Shown piece after piece: positions 1-7,230 of a stretch of DNA of 10,683 nt. Source of the DNA: Sphingomonas sp. (GTDB taxonomy: Bacteria; Pseudomonadota; Alphaproteobacteria; Sphingomonadales; Sphingomonadaceae); assembly GCA_025936675.1 (NCBI GenBank), contig JAICSX010000057.1, positions 1-10,683 on the forward strand. The letters run 5' to 3'. A program made the translations under genes and the position numbers. The notes under the pieces were generated by a model that saw only the letters and a list, made by a program, of their open reading frames with translations, made no database searches and had not been told where the DNA came from. Each line of letters opens with the position of its first letter. Positions within the stretch are counted from its first letter, which is position 1.

Positions 1-1016
1 CTGCCGATTCCGCCGCGATGAACGTCTTGAAGGGCGATCCGGGCTTCTTCGCTTCCCTCCGTGACAATGCGAAGGCGTTCGATCAGGTCGCCTCATCGGA
101 CGCCAACTTCAGATCGGCGTTCAACAAGAACGTGATCAATGCGATCGCGTCCAGCGCGCCAGCGTTCGAAGGACTCGCGCGCAACGGCAATTTGCTCAAT
201 GCGAGCATTACCAAGGCTCAGGCGATCGATGCGGCCCTGCACGGCAGCCCGCAGGCGATCGACGCGCTGCTCAAGAATGCCGAAGCATTTAGAGTGTTTT
301 CCTCGCAGCCTGCAGCCTTCGCGATGATCATGAGCCATGGGGCCGCGTTCGACGCGCTCTCGGCGCATCAGCCGGCGCTTCAGCTCATGCTGCAGAACGG
401 CGCTGCCTTTGCCCGCTATGCAGGCGACGTGAATGCCTTCGAGGCGGCCGCCCGGAATGCCGGAGCGGCAAATGGAGTCATGGCCAAGCAGCCCGCAGCC
501 TTCGCGGCGCTCGCAGGCGACGTTCGGGCGATGAATGCGCTGAAGACCGACGCTGGATTCTTCCAGGCGCTCAATCAGAACGCGGCGGCGTTGCGCGCCA
601 TTTCGCTCGACGCGTCGTTCAACCAGGTCTTCGCCTCCAGGACGCTCCAGGCAATCGGCGGAAGTGCGAGCGCCTTCGACAAGGCGGGGGCCAACGCGCG
701 GGCCATCGGCGCTGCGGCCGAGGCGGCGCAGGCGCTGAACATCCAGGTGGCGGCAGCGGCGGCCCGGGGAATCGATCCGCAAATGGCGCGCATGGCAGCA
801 GCCTACCCGCAGGCGGTTGCAGCGATGGCGCAGAACGCGGGTGCTTTCGCACGCCTCGCAAGCGAGCCGCAGGCCTTGTCGTTCTTTGCGCAGAACATGG
901 GCGCGTTCGCGCGTCTTGGTCAGGACGCGAATTTCCATAACCTGGTCGGTATGTCCGCCTTCGCGACGGCGGCGCAGTCGAGTCAGTTCGCGAACGCCGT
1001 TAACAGCGGCAACTGA
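1..1016 (+). CDS. Alanine-rich decapeptide-repeat protein, 5' end beyond window
   Basis: I do not recognise a named family. The reading frame is open from base 3, and the repeat pattern continues through the five codons before the ATG at 18 (Ala-Asp-Ser-Ala-Ala). That ATG is therefore probably an internal methionine, and the gene starts upstream. From the ATG the protein runs 332 residues and is almost wholly a ten-residue repeat, roughly (N/D/Q)-x-x-A-F-x-x-L-x-x. The bulky residue recurs at 11, 21, 31, 40, 50, 60, 70, 81, 91, 101, 111, 121, 131 and 141, then at 162, 172, 182, 192, 201, 210, 220 and 230. After a degenerate Ala-rich stretch (about 231-265) it returns near 277, 287, 297 and 306. 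AQN(A/M)GAFARL occurs twice near the C-terminus. There is no Cys or Trp and there are only two Tyr. Each unit probably forms one short helix and a turn (inference). Export cannot be judged because the N-terminus is missing. It is likely co-transcribed with the peptidase/propeller gene 31 bases downstream. Confidence 0.8.
   Translation, partial: ADSAAMNVLKGDPGFFASLRDNAKAFDQVASSDANFRSAFNKNVINAIASSAPAFEGLARNGNLLNASITKAQAIDAALHGSPQAIDALLKNAEAFRVFSSQPAAFAMIMSHGAAFDALSAHQPALQLMLQNGAAFARYAGDVNAFEAAARNAGAANGVMAKQPAAFAALAGDVRAMNALKTDAGFFQALNQNAAALRAISLDASFNQVFASRTLQAIGGSASAFDKAGANARAIGAAAEAAQALNIQVAAAAARGIDPQMARMAAAYPQAVAAMAQNAGAFARLASEPQALSFFAQNMGAFARLGQDANFHNLVGMSAFATAAQSSQFANAVNSGN
3..950 (+). repeat. 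Tandem 30-bp coding repeats (decapeptide array)
   Basis: About 30 degenerate units of 10 codons lie end to end, with a one-residue slip in a few places. The conserved core of each unit is Ala-Phe (or Leu, Ile or Met) followed by a Leu/Ala about three residues later and an Asn or Asp before the next unit. The units differ strongly at DNA level, so this is an old protein-level repeat and not a recent DNA duplication. The array is cut by the left window edge, so its full length is unknown. Confidence 0.75.
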
Positions 1017-1019
1017 GTA

Positions 1020-1037
1020 CCGGCGCTTTCGCGCCTG
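1020..1037 (+). other. Small hairpin between repeat-protein and peptidase genes
   Basis: GGCGC (1022-1026) and GCGCC (1031-1035) form a perfect 5-bp stem with a TTTC loop. One further C-G pair is possible after a mismatch. It fills most of the 31-base gap and ends just before the ribosome binding site of the next gene. No T-run follows, so it is not a typical intrinsic terminator. It could affect mRNA processing or translation of the downstream gene. Confidence 0.35.
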
Positions 1038-1068
1038 AAGGGGGGTCATGAGGGGGGCAGGGGCGCGG
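1037..1068 (+). promoter_or_regulatory. G-run ribosome binding site over the start codon of the peptidase/propeller gene
   Basis: GAAGGGGGG (1037-1045) serves as a Shine-Dalgarno sequence for the ATG at 1048. A second G6 run (1052-1057) and a G4 run (1060-1063) follow within the first codons. The start codon thus lies between two G6 tracts, which could form a two-layer RNA G-quadruplex. The ribosome-site role is well supported; the quadruplex is inference. Confidence 0.5.
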
Positions 1069-4000
1069 CCGCGTGAATTCCTGGCCGTTGCAATTGGGAT
1101 CGCGCTGTGCGGGACAGCCGCGCCAGCGCTTGCCCAGGCGCAGCAAACACCGCCTCCGGCCCAGCCCGACACGACGACGGTTCAGGAACCCAAGCCTGAA
1201 CCGCCGCCGCAGCCTCAGCCCGTGAACCACGGCCCGGCGCATGTCCCGCAGGATGCGTCGGGCATCAACTTGAGCGAAATGGACACGCGCGACCTCGAGC
1301 TGCTCTATTTCGATCCGGCGCAAACCTATCTCACGCCCTATGTCGGGCGAGCCTTCACGAACTCGCTGCAATTCCACGAGAAGATGTTTCATTGGAAGCC
1401 GTGGGAGCGGATCACCGTCCTGCTCAAGGACTTCGGCGACTATGGCAACGCGGCAGCGCGTGCTTCGCCGAATGACGCGGTGCTGCTCGACGTTGCTCCG
1501 CTCAGCCTCACGATGGAGACCTTCTCTCCCGGCGAGCGCTTCTTCACGCTGAACAATCACGAAGTCGCGCACGTCGCGCAGATGGACGTGTGGAACAGCA
1601 AGGACGCATTCTGGCGCAAGTTCCTCCACGGCAAACCGATGCCCCTCCAGGACCATCCGGAGTCGATGTTGTGGAATTACCTGTCGGCGCCGCGGACCAA
1701 CGCGCCGCGCTGGTATCTCGAGGGCGGTGCGGTCTTCTTCGAAACGTGGATGGCTGGCGGCCTCGGACGTGCGCAGGGGGGATTCGACGAGATGGTATGG
1801 CGCGCCAAGGTGCGCGACCACGACCGCTTCTTCTCGCCGCTCGGCCTCGAATCCGAAGGCGTCGCCGTCGACTATCAGGTCGGCGTCAACGACTATCTCT
1901 ATGGCACGCGATTCATGTCCTACCTTGCGCTCACGTACGGGCCGGACAAGGTGGTCGCCTGGCAGAGCCGCCCGGAGGACAGCAAGGCTTTCTACGCCGC
2001 CCGGTTCAAACAGGTCTTCGGCAAGTCGCTCGACGCGGCGTGGAACGACTGGATCGCGTTCGAACAGAAATTCCAGCAGGAAAACCTCGCCCGGCTCTCG
2101 AAATATCCGCTGACGCAAGCTCAAAAGCTAAGTCCCCGCGGGCTGGGCTCGATCTCGCGCGGCTTCGTCGATCCGAAGACCAACAGTCTCATCGCCGCTT
2201 TCCGTTATCCTGGAACCATCGGCTTCGTCGGACGCATGGACCTTGCGACTGGCACGCTGACCAAGCTCCAGGAAATCAAGGGCATGATGCTCTACAAGGT
2301 GACCAGCCTTGCCTTCGATCCGAGCACGCGCACAGCTTTCTATACAGAGGACAACAACGCCTTCCGCGACATCCTGTCGGTCAATGTCGATACCGGTGAA
2401 AAACACATGCTGCTGCGCGATGCGCGCATTGGCGACATCGCCTTCGATGCGCAGGACAAATCGCTGTGGGGAATCCGTCACCAGAACGGATTTGCGACCA
2501 TCGTCAGGATCCCCGCTCCGTACCGTAATTTCTACCAGGTCCACACCTTCAAGTACGGACAGATCCCGTTCGACCTCGACGTCTCTCCCGACGGGACGTT
2601 GATTTCTGCCTCGTTCGGCGAAGTGAATGCCGACCAGTCGGTCCGCGTGTGGCGCATGGATTCGCTTCAGCCGGACTCCGATCCTGTGGAGATCGCGCGC
2701 CTCTCCCTGCCGCCGTCTGTACCCGAAGGCTTCACCTTCGCTCCCGACGGCAAGACGATGTACGGTACGTCCTATTATACCGGCGCGTCGAACGTGTTCC
2801 GCTGGGACATCGCCACCGGCAAATATGATGCGGTCAGCAATGCGTCGACCGGCTTCTTCCGGCCGTTGCTCCAGCCGGACGGGTCGCTCATCGCTTATGA
2901 TTACAGCGGCGAGGGCCTGCAGCCGGTGCGCTTGCAACCCGAGGTTCGGGAGGATCTCGGCAATGTCGAATTTCTCGGCACTCGCCTGGTCAACACCCAT
3001 CCCGAATTGAAGACCTGGGGCGTCGGTTCACCGGCCAAGGTCCCGCTCGACCAGCTGATCACCGGACGCGGCAAGTATAGCGCCGCGGGAGAGCGGCACT
3101 TCGCCGCCACCTACCCTATCGTCGAAGGATATAAGGGTGATTTCTCGCCCGGCTGGTTCTTCCACTGGGAAGACCCGCTTCAGTTCAACCAGATCAATGC
3201 AACGCTCGCGGTAACGCCGTTCGGACATTTGCCGACGCGCGACCGGTTCCACGCGACCGCGGAGCTCAAGACGCTGAACTGGGACGTCAAGTACCAGCAC
3301 AACGGAGCCGACTTCTACGACCTGTTCGGTCCGGTCGAGCGTAGCCTCCGGGGCGACAATCTCGTGGTCAAATATGACCGCGCGCTCGTCTACGACCCGC
3401 CGCGCCAGCTCGACCTGTTCGCCTCAGCAGCGGTGTACACGGGACTTGAGCGGCTGCCGAACGCGCAGAACATCCCGAGCCCGAGCAACATCGAATCGCT
3501 CGAGATCGGCGGCAAGTACGAGAATTTCCGGAAGTCGCTGGGCGGAGTCGATCACGAGAAGGGCATTGCGCTGCGGCTGATCGGCGATCTCGATTATGCC
3601 CAGAACCACGCTTTCCCGCGGCTCTATGGTGGCATCGACTATGGCGTCCCGCTGCCGCTGCCCAACAGCTCGGTGTGGATCTACGTCCACGCGGGGACCG
3701 TCGGCGGAGAGCGCTCGAGCCCGCTTGCCGCCTTCTACTTCGGCTCCTTCCGCAACAACTATGTCGATAACCGCCCGGAGAAGCGCTACCGCGAGGTCGA
3801 GAGCTTCCCCGGTTTCTCGATCGACGAGATCGCCGCGCGCCGCTTCGCCAAGCTGACCGGCGAAGTGAACCTGCCGCCGATCCGCTTCGCCGAGGTTGGG
3901 ACTCCGGCCTTCTTCCTCAGCTATATCCGTCCGGCGATTTTCGGAGGCGGAATGGCGACCGAGGCGCCCGACAAGTCCGGCCATCACTACGCCGATCTGG

Positions 4001-4131
4001 GCGCGCAGCTCGACCTCAACTTCACCGTGGCGCTGAGGCTGCCGATGGTCTTGTCGGTCGGCGCTGCATCGGGCTGGCGCGACGGCCGTTATCGCAAGAC
4101 GGAATGGCTCGCATCGCTTAAGATCATGTGA
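1048..4131 (+). CDS. Exported HEXXH peptidase-like / beta-propeller / C-terminal barrel protein
   Basis: The 1027-residue product is probably exported. Residues 1-29 look like a Sec signal peptide (hydrophobic 11-20, cleavage after Ala-Leu-Ala at 27-29), followed by a Pro/Gln-rich linker to about 60. Residues about 85-350 resemble the Peptidase_MA-like gluzincin domain: zinc motif HEVAH at 171-175, then WYLEGGAVFFE at 222-232, where Glu225 is the likely third zinc ligand. Residues about 361-640 look like a TolB/WD40-type beta-propeller, with S/A/Q-PDG blade turns at 513, 565 and 609. Residues about 690-1027 contain many alternating amphipathic strands that suggest an outer-membrane beta-barrel, ending in WLASLKIM. 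That ending resembles a barrel beta-signal but has Met where Phe is usual. Protease activity follows from the intact motif; the substrate is unknown. The start is fixed by the strong ribosome site and the signal peptide. It lies 31 bases after the repeat-protein gene and 4 bases before the PrsW-like gene, so an operon is likely. The barrel assignment is the weakest part. Confidence 0.85.
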   Translation: MRGAGARPREFLAVAIGIALCGTAAPALAQAQQTPPPAQPDTTTVQEPKPEPPPQPQPVNHGPAHVPQDASGINLSEMDTRDLELLYFDPAQTYLTPYVGRAFTNSLQFHEKMFHWKPWERITVLLKDFGDYGNAAARASPNDAVLLDVAPLSLTMETFSPGERFFTLNNHEVAHVAQMDVWNSKDAFWRKFLHGKPMPLQDHPESMLWNYLSAPRTNAPRWYLEGGAVFFETWMAGGLGRAQGGFDEMVWRAKVRDHDRFFSPLGLESEGVAVDYQVGVNDYLYGTRFMSYLALTYGPDKVVAWQSRPEDSKAFYAARFKQVFGKSLDAAWNDWIAFEQKFQQENLARLSKYPLTQAQKLSPRGLGSISRGFVDPKTNSLIAAFRYPGTIGFVGRMDLATGTLTKLQEIKGMMLYKVTSLAFDPSTRTAFYTEDNNAFRDILSVNVDTGEKHMLLRDARIGDIAFDAQDKSLWGIRHQNGFATIVRIPAPYRNFYQVHTFKYGQIPFDLDVSPDGTLISASFGEVNADQSVRVWRMDSLQPDSDPVEIARLSLPPSVPEGFTFAPDGKTMYGTSYYTGASNVFRWDIATGKYDAVSNASTGFFRPLLQPDGSLIAYDYSGEGLQPVRLQPEVREDLGNVEFLGTRLVNTHPELKTWGVGSPAKVPLDQLITGRGKYSAAGERHFAATYPIVEGYKGDFSPGWFFHWEDPLQFNQINATLAVTPFGHLPTRDRFHATAELKTLNWDVKYQHNGADFYDLFGPVERSLRGDNLVVKYDRALVYDPPRQLDLFASAAVYTGLERLPNAQNIPSPSNIESLEIGGKYENFRKSLGGVDHEKGIALRLIGDLDYAQNHAFPRLYGGIDYGVPLPLPNSSVWIYVHAGTVGGERSSPLAAFYFGSFRNNYVDNRPEKRYREVESFPGFSIDEIAARRFAKLTGEVNLPPIRFAEVGTPAFFLSYIRPAIFGGGMATEAPDKSGHHYADLGAQLDLNFTVALRLPMVLSVGAASGWRDGRYRKTEWLASLKIM

Positions 4132-4135
4132 GGCC

Positions 4136-5191
4136 ATGACCCTGCTCCTGACCCAAGCCCTGCACTGGAGCGTCGCGCTGGTTCCGGTTCTGGTGCTGCT
4201 CGGCGTGTTCGTCTGGCTCGATGCATTCAAGCTGATGAGCTTGAAGGAAGTGCTGGTTCTTCTCGTACTTGGAGGCGTCGGCGCGATTGCCGCTTACCCG
4301 GTCAGCGGACGACTCCTCGACGCTCTTCCGATCGGCTTCTCGTCGTACAGCCGTTTCGTTGCGCCATGGATCGAGGAGGCGATCAAGGCGGCAATCATGA
4401 TCGCGCTCTTCCGGATGAATCGCATCGGCTACAAATTGGACGCCGTCATCTCCGGCTTTGCGATCGGCGCCGGTTTTTCAGTCATCGAGAACATCATCTA
4501 CCTGACGATCTTCCCGAACTACGCGACCGGCACCTGGCTCGTGCGCGGGTTCGGAACGGCCATCATGCACGGCACAACGCTCGCAATCCTGGCGGCGATC
4601 GCCCATGAATTCGCCGAACGCGCAACGCGCCAGGCGGCGGCGAATTATGATTTCAGCCTGCTGTGGTTCATTCCCGGCTACGGAATCGCGGTCGCGCTGC
4701 ACATGGCGTTCAATCAGTTCCCCGACCGCCCGCTGATCGCCATGCTGGGGTCGGTGCTCGTCGCTCCGATCGCATTGATCGCAATTCTCAGCTTCGGCAC
4801 CGCCGAGGCGGAACGCTGGCTGAAAGCGGAATATGCCGATCACAAGATCCAACTCGAAGCCCTACGCGCCGGGCGATGGCCCGACGGATCGGCCGGGAAA
4901 AAGATAGGCGCTCTAGCAGGGCGGCTCGATCCCGAATCTGCGAAACGGATCCGCCGCTATTGGGAACTGCAGGCGTGGCTCGTCGCCGAGGCCGAGGAGA
5001 CGATGATCGAGGAAGCCGAAGGCGACGCAGCCTTCGATCCTGCGCAAATTCGCGCGGCAATCGCAGAGCTCGACGGCCTCCGCCGCGCCCTCGGCCGAAG
5101 CACCTATGCGGCGCTTCAGGCGCTGCTTCCTTTCAGCCGCAACGATTATTGGGAGGTCAACGAGCTCAAGCAGCGGCTGCCCAAGGGCTAG
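4136..5191 (+). CDS. PrsW family intramembrane metalloprotease
   Basis: The 351-residue polytopic inner-membrane protein has the PrsW-family signature residues in order: EEAIK at 80-84 (the EExxK motif), GFSVIEN at 113-119, His145 in MHGTT, and HMAFN at 189-193. Hydrophobic segments lie at about 8-30, 38-55, 78-93, 103-125, 140-158, 172-192 and 200-222. Family members are predicted intramembrane proteases; Bacillus PrsW cleaves an anti-sigma factor. The target here is unknown. An unusual soluble tail (about 225-351) is rich in charged residues and contains an acidic helix near 283-296 (AEAEETMIEEAEGD). The ATG at 4136 lies 4 bases after the stop of the peptidase/propeller gene, and the upstream stop codon is part of TGAGG. 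This suggests translational coupling. The pairing with an envelope peptidase suggests a shared role in envelope maintenance or stress, but this is inference. Confidence 0.88.
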   Translation: MTLLLTQALHWSVALVPVLVLLGVFVWLDAFKLMSLKEVLVLLVLGGVGAIAAYPVSGRLLDALPIGFSSYSRFVAPWIEEAIKAAIMIALFRMNRIGYKLDAVISGFAIGAGFSVIENIIYLTIFPNYATGTWLVRGFGTAIMHGTTLAILAAIAHEFAERATRQAAANYDFSLLWFIPGYGIAVALHMAFNQFPDRPLIAMLGSVLVAPIALIAILSFGTAEAERWLKAEYADHKIQLEALRAGRWPDGSAGKKIGALAGRLDPESAKRIRRYWELQAWLVAEAEETMIEEAEGDAAFDPAQIRAAIAELDGLRRALGRSTYAALQALLPFSRNDYWEVNELKQRLPKG

Positions 5192-5230
5192 CTTCAGCGT
5201 CATTTCGAATTTCCGAAGGCCTTGAGCAGC
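5176..5230. terminator. Imperfect inverted repeat at the PrsW/receptor convergent junction
   Basis: GCTGCCCAAGG (5176-5186) and CCTTGAGCAGC (5220-5230) are complementary at 10 of 11 positions. The one mismatch becomes a G-U wobble in the minus-strand transcript. An inner CTTC (5192-5195) / GAAG (5215-5218) pairing is also possible. The structure spans both stop codons, so it could end or protect transcripts from both sides. There is no T-run, so it is a candidate and not a canonical terminator. Confidence 0.4.
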
Positions 5231-7230
5231 TTCACCTTGAACTCGGCAGGGCGATGCTCGGCGAAATATTCCTGCACCAGCGGTGCGAGCAGGCGGTGCC
5301 CAACGCCCATTTCATGTTTGAGAGTCGCGGTGACCGAAAGCGTGTGGCTGAAGCTGTGCGTGTAGGACAGGCTGAGCCAGTTCCAAGCGAAGTTGTGCAC
5401 TTGGAACTGCCGCACGGGACTGATGTAAAGCCACTGCAGCTCGAAGATATCGCCCGGCACCTTGCGGCGATCTGGCCCGTCCCATTCGAGAGTCGCGTTA
5501 GTCGTGTATCGGAACGCGCTTTCGTTCCTCGCGCCAGCGGCGGTGCCGACGGGTTCGCGTTCGTCGAAAAGGTTCAGGCTGGCATTTAGCTTCACGCGCT
5601 TGATGATCGGCGTGCTTAGATCGATCTCCGCGCCGCGGTCCCGCCGGGTTCCGGAATTGATCAGCCGGAAGACATTTACCCCGCTGACGACACTGTAGTC
5701 CGAGCTCTCGAGATTGCGCGTTTCGCGGTCGTACACGATCAGACCGGCGCTGACCTTCTTGCGCTGGTATTGCAGATTGAGCTCGTAGGAATCGGTTAGC
5801 TGATCCCTGAGGTGCGGATTACCGAGTTTGATCGTCAGCACGTCCTGAACGAGCGGATATGGACGTAGGTCGTTGAGCTGCGGCCGGTCGATGCGCTTGC
5901 TGTAGCTCAGCGTCAGGTTGACCGTTTTGCCGAGCGCGTGCTGCACGTGCAACGTTGGGAAGAAGTAGGTTCGCGCGGCGTCGACCTTCGGCTGCCCCGG
6001 GCTGGTGACGTGGCGGCTGTTCCGCTCGATCCGCGCGCCTGGCATGATTGTCCAAGCGCCGAGCGGCTGTTGCAAGGTCGCGTAAGCGGCGAGTGTGTCT
6101 TCGATCCCCTGGAATCGATCAGTGGCGGCGGACCCAAGCGGGATACTGGTGCTGGCGAACGCATATTCCTCGCGCATCCGAGAGTAGTTCCACAGGCCGC
6201 CGATCGACAAGATCTCGCCCTTGCCCATGGGATGTTGCCAGTCGACCTGACCGTCCGCGGTCAGGAAATGCTTGTCCTTGTCGACGAGAAGATTTCCGCC
6301 GTCGCTGAAATCGGCCGAGTTGCGTTCACGTTGGTCCGGACTGCCATAGACACGAAGGCTTGCCGTTAGCGTTTCGCCTTCCTTCGCGCCCTTGTGGTTG
6401 AACGCCAGCGTCGAGGCGAGGAACGACGCATTCGTGGTAAAGCGCTGCCGCTCCCGGAATGACAGAAAGTCCGGTGTCAGTCCGACGAATTCTGCGTGGT
6501 TGGTGCTAGAATCCCTCCATGCCGCGCCGAGAAAATCGAGCGAGAGTGTCGTCCCCGGATCAAGCTCATAGGAGATTTTGGCGCTGCCTTCGCCTTCCGA
6601 TCCTCGGCTTGGACCCCCTCCATTCTCGCTATTGATTGTGGCGGGACCGCCCGCCCGCGCCTCGACACTGCGCAGCTTATGATAGGTCGAACGGGACCCA
6701 GTCCCAACCCGACCGCCGGCGTGGAACTCGTACGTCCATTTGCCTTGCTTGGATTTGACGCTCGAGTCGAAGTTGACACGACCGAGGCTGGTTACCTCGC
6801 TGCTCGCGTTGCCGGACACGCCGTTTGCCTGCTTTCTTCGAAGCACGAAGTTGATAATTCCGCCCGTCCCGGTCGCCGAATATTGGGCCGACGGATTTGT
6901 GATGATCTCGATGCGGTCGATGTCGCTGCCGTTCAGCGTCTGCAAATAAGCGATGGTGTTCGGGTTCGTGACCGTTCGTCCGTCGACCTGGATGGTGACG
7001 CCCGCGCTACCGAGCAGCTGGATCTCGTCGTCCGGAGTGACCGTCACGGCAGGAAGTCCGCGAAGCAGCTGAATGCTGTCCTTCTGCGCGGTGTAGGGAT
7101 TCTGCTGCACGTGATAGCTTCGGCGGTCGATCTTCAGCGCCTCGCCTTGGCGCTGGCCGACGATCTCGATGACATCGCGCTGATCCGCCGGGGCAGGAGC
7201 GACAATTGTGGGCTGAACGGCAGCGAACAT
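5200..7230 (-). CDS. TonB-dependent receptor-like outer membrane protein
   Basis: The product has a TonB-receptor plug and a long outer-membrane barrel of the OMP_b-brl_3-like kind. Numbering here is from an upstream ATG at 7266; the preferred start is Met13. A TonB-box-like DVIEIVG lies at 31-37. The plug carries LLRGLPAVTV (67-76), GVTIQVDGR (89-97) and, near 115-145, DIDRIEIITNPSAQY followed by TGGIINFVLRRK. The rest is strand-rich barrel with many aromatic girdles. The C-terminus reads EFKVKLLKAF, a good barrel beta-signal ending at Phe684, but four extra residues (GNSK) follow. I prefer the ATG at 7228-7230 because GAGGGAAGGGGG stands just upstream, whereas the ATG at 7266 follows directly on an in-frame TGA and has no ribosome site. 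Neither start gives a clear Sec signal peptide, which is odd for an outer-membrane protein. The ligand cannot be told; no transport partner is nearby. Confidence 0.85.
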   Translation of the reverse strand: MFAAVQPTIVAPAPADQRDVIEIVGQRQGEALKIDRRSYHVQQNPYTAQKDSIQLLRGLPAVTVTPDDEIQLLGSAGVTIQVDGRTVTNPNTIAYLQTLNGSDIDRIEIITNPSAQYSATGTGGIINFVLRRKQANGVSGNASSEVTSLGRVNFDSSVKSKQGKWTYEFHAGGRVGTGSRSTYHKLRSVEARAGGPATINSENGGGPSRGSEGEGSAKISYELDPGTTLSLDFLGAAWRDSSTNHAEFVGLTPDFLSFRERQRFTTNASFLASTLAFNHKGAKEGETLTASLRVYGSPDQRERNSADFSDGGNLLVDKDKHFLTADGQVDWQHPMGKGEILSIGGLWNYSRMREEYAFASTSIPLGSAATDRFQGIEDTLAAYATLQQPLGAWTIMPGARIERNSRHVTSPGQPKVDAARTYFFPTLHVQHALGKTVNLTLSYSKRIDRPQLNDLRPYPLVQDVLTIKLGNPHLRDQLTDSYELNLQYQRKKVSAGLIVYDRETRNLESSDYSVVSGVNVFRLINSGTRRDRGAEIDLSTPIIKRVKLNASLNLFDEREPVGTAAGARNESAFRYTTNATLEWDGPDRRKVPGDIFELQWLYISPVRQFQVHNFAWNWLSLSYTHSFSHTLSVTATLKHEMGVGHRLLAPLVQEYFAEHRPAEFKVKLLKAFGNSK

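Noticed and set aside
1020..1037. Intrinsic terminator after the repeat-protein gene
   Set aside because: The stem is only 5 bp and is followed by G-tracts and a start codon, with no T-run.
93..1172. A 359-codon open frame on the minus strand across the repeat-protein gene
   Set aside because: It lies opposite a clear repeat protein, is very Arg-rich with no domain, and has the look of an antisense shadow caused by GC-rich codon bias.
1000..2124. A 374-codon minus-strand frame opposite the peptidase domain
   Set aside because: The plus-strand frame encodes a signal peptide and HEXXH motif with a strong ribosome site. The antisense product is Arg/Glu/Val-rich without motifs.
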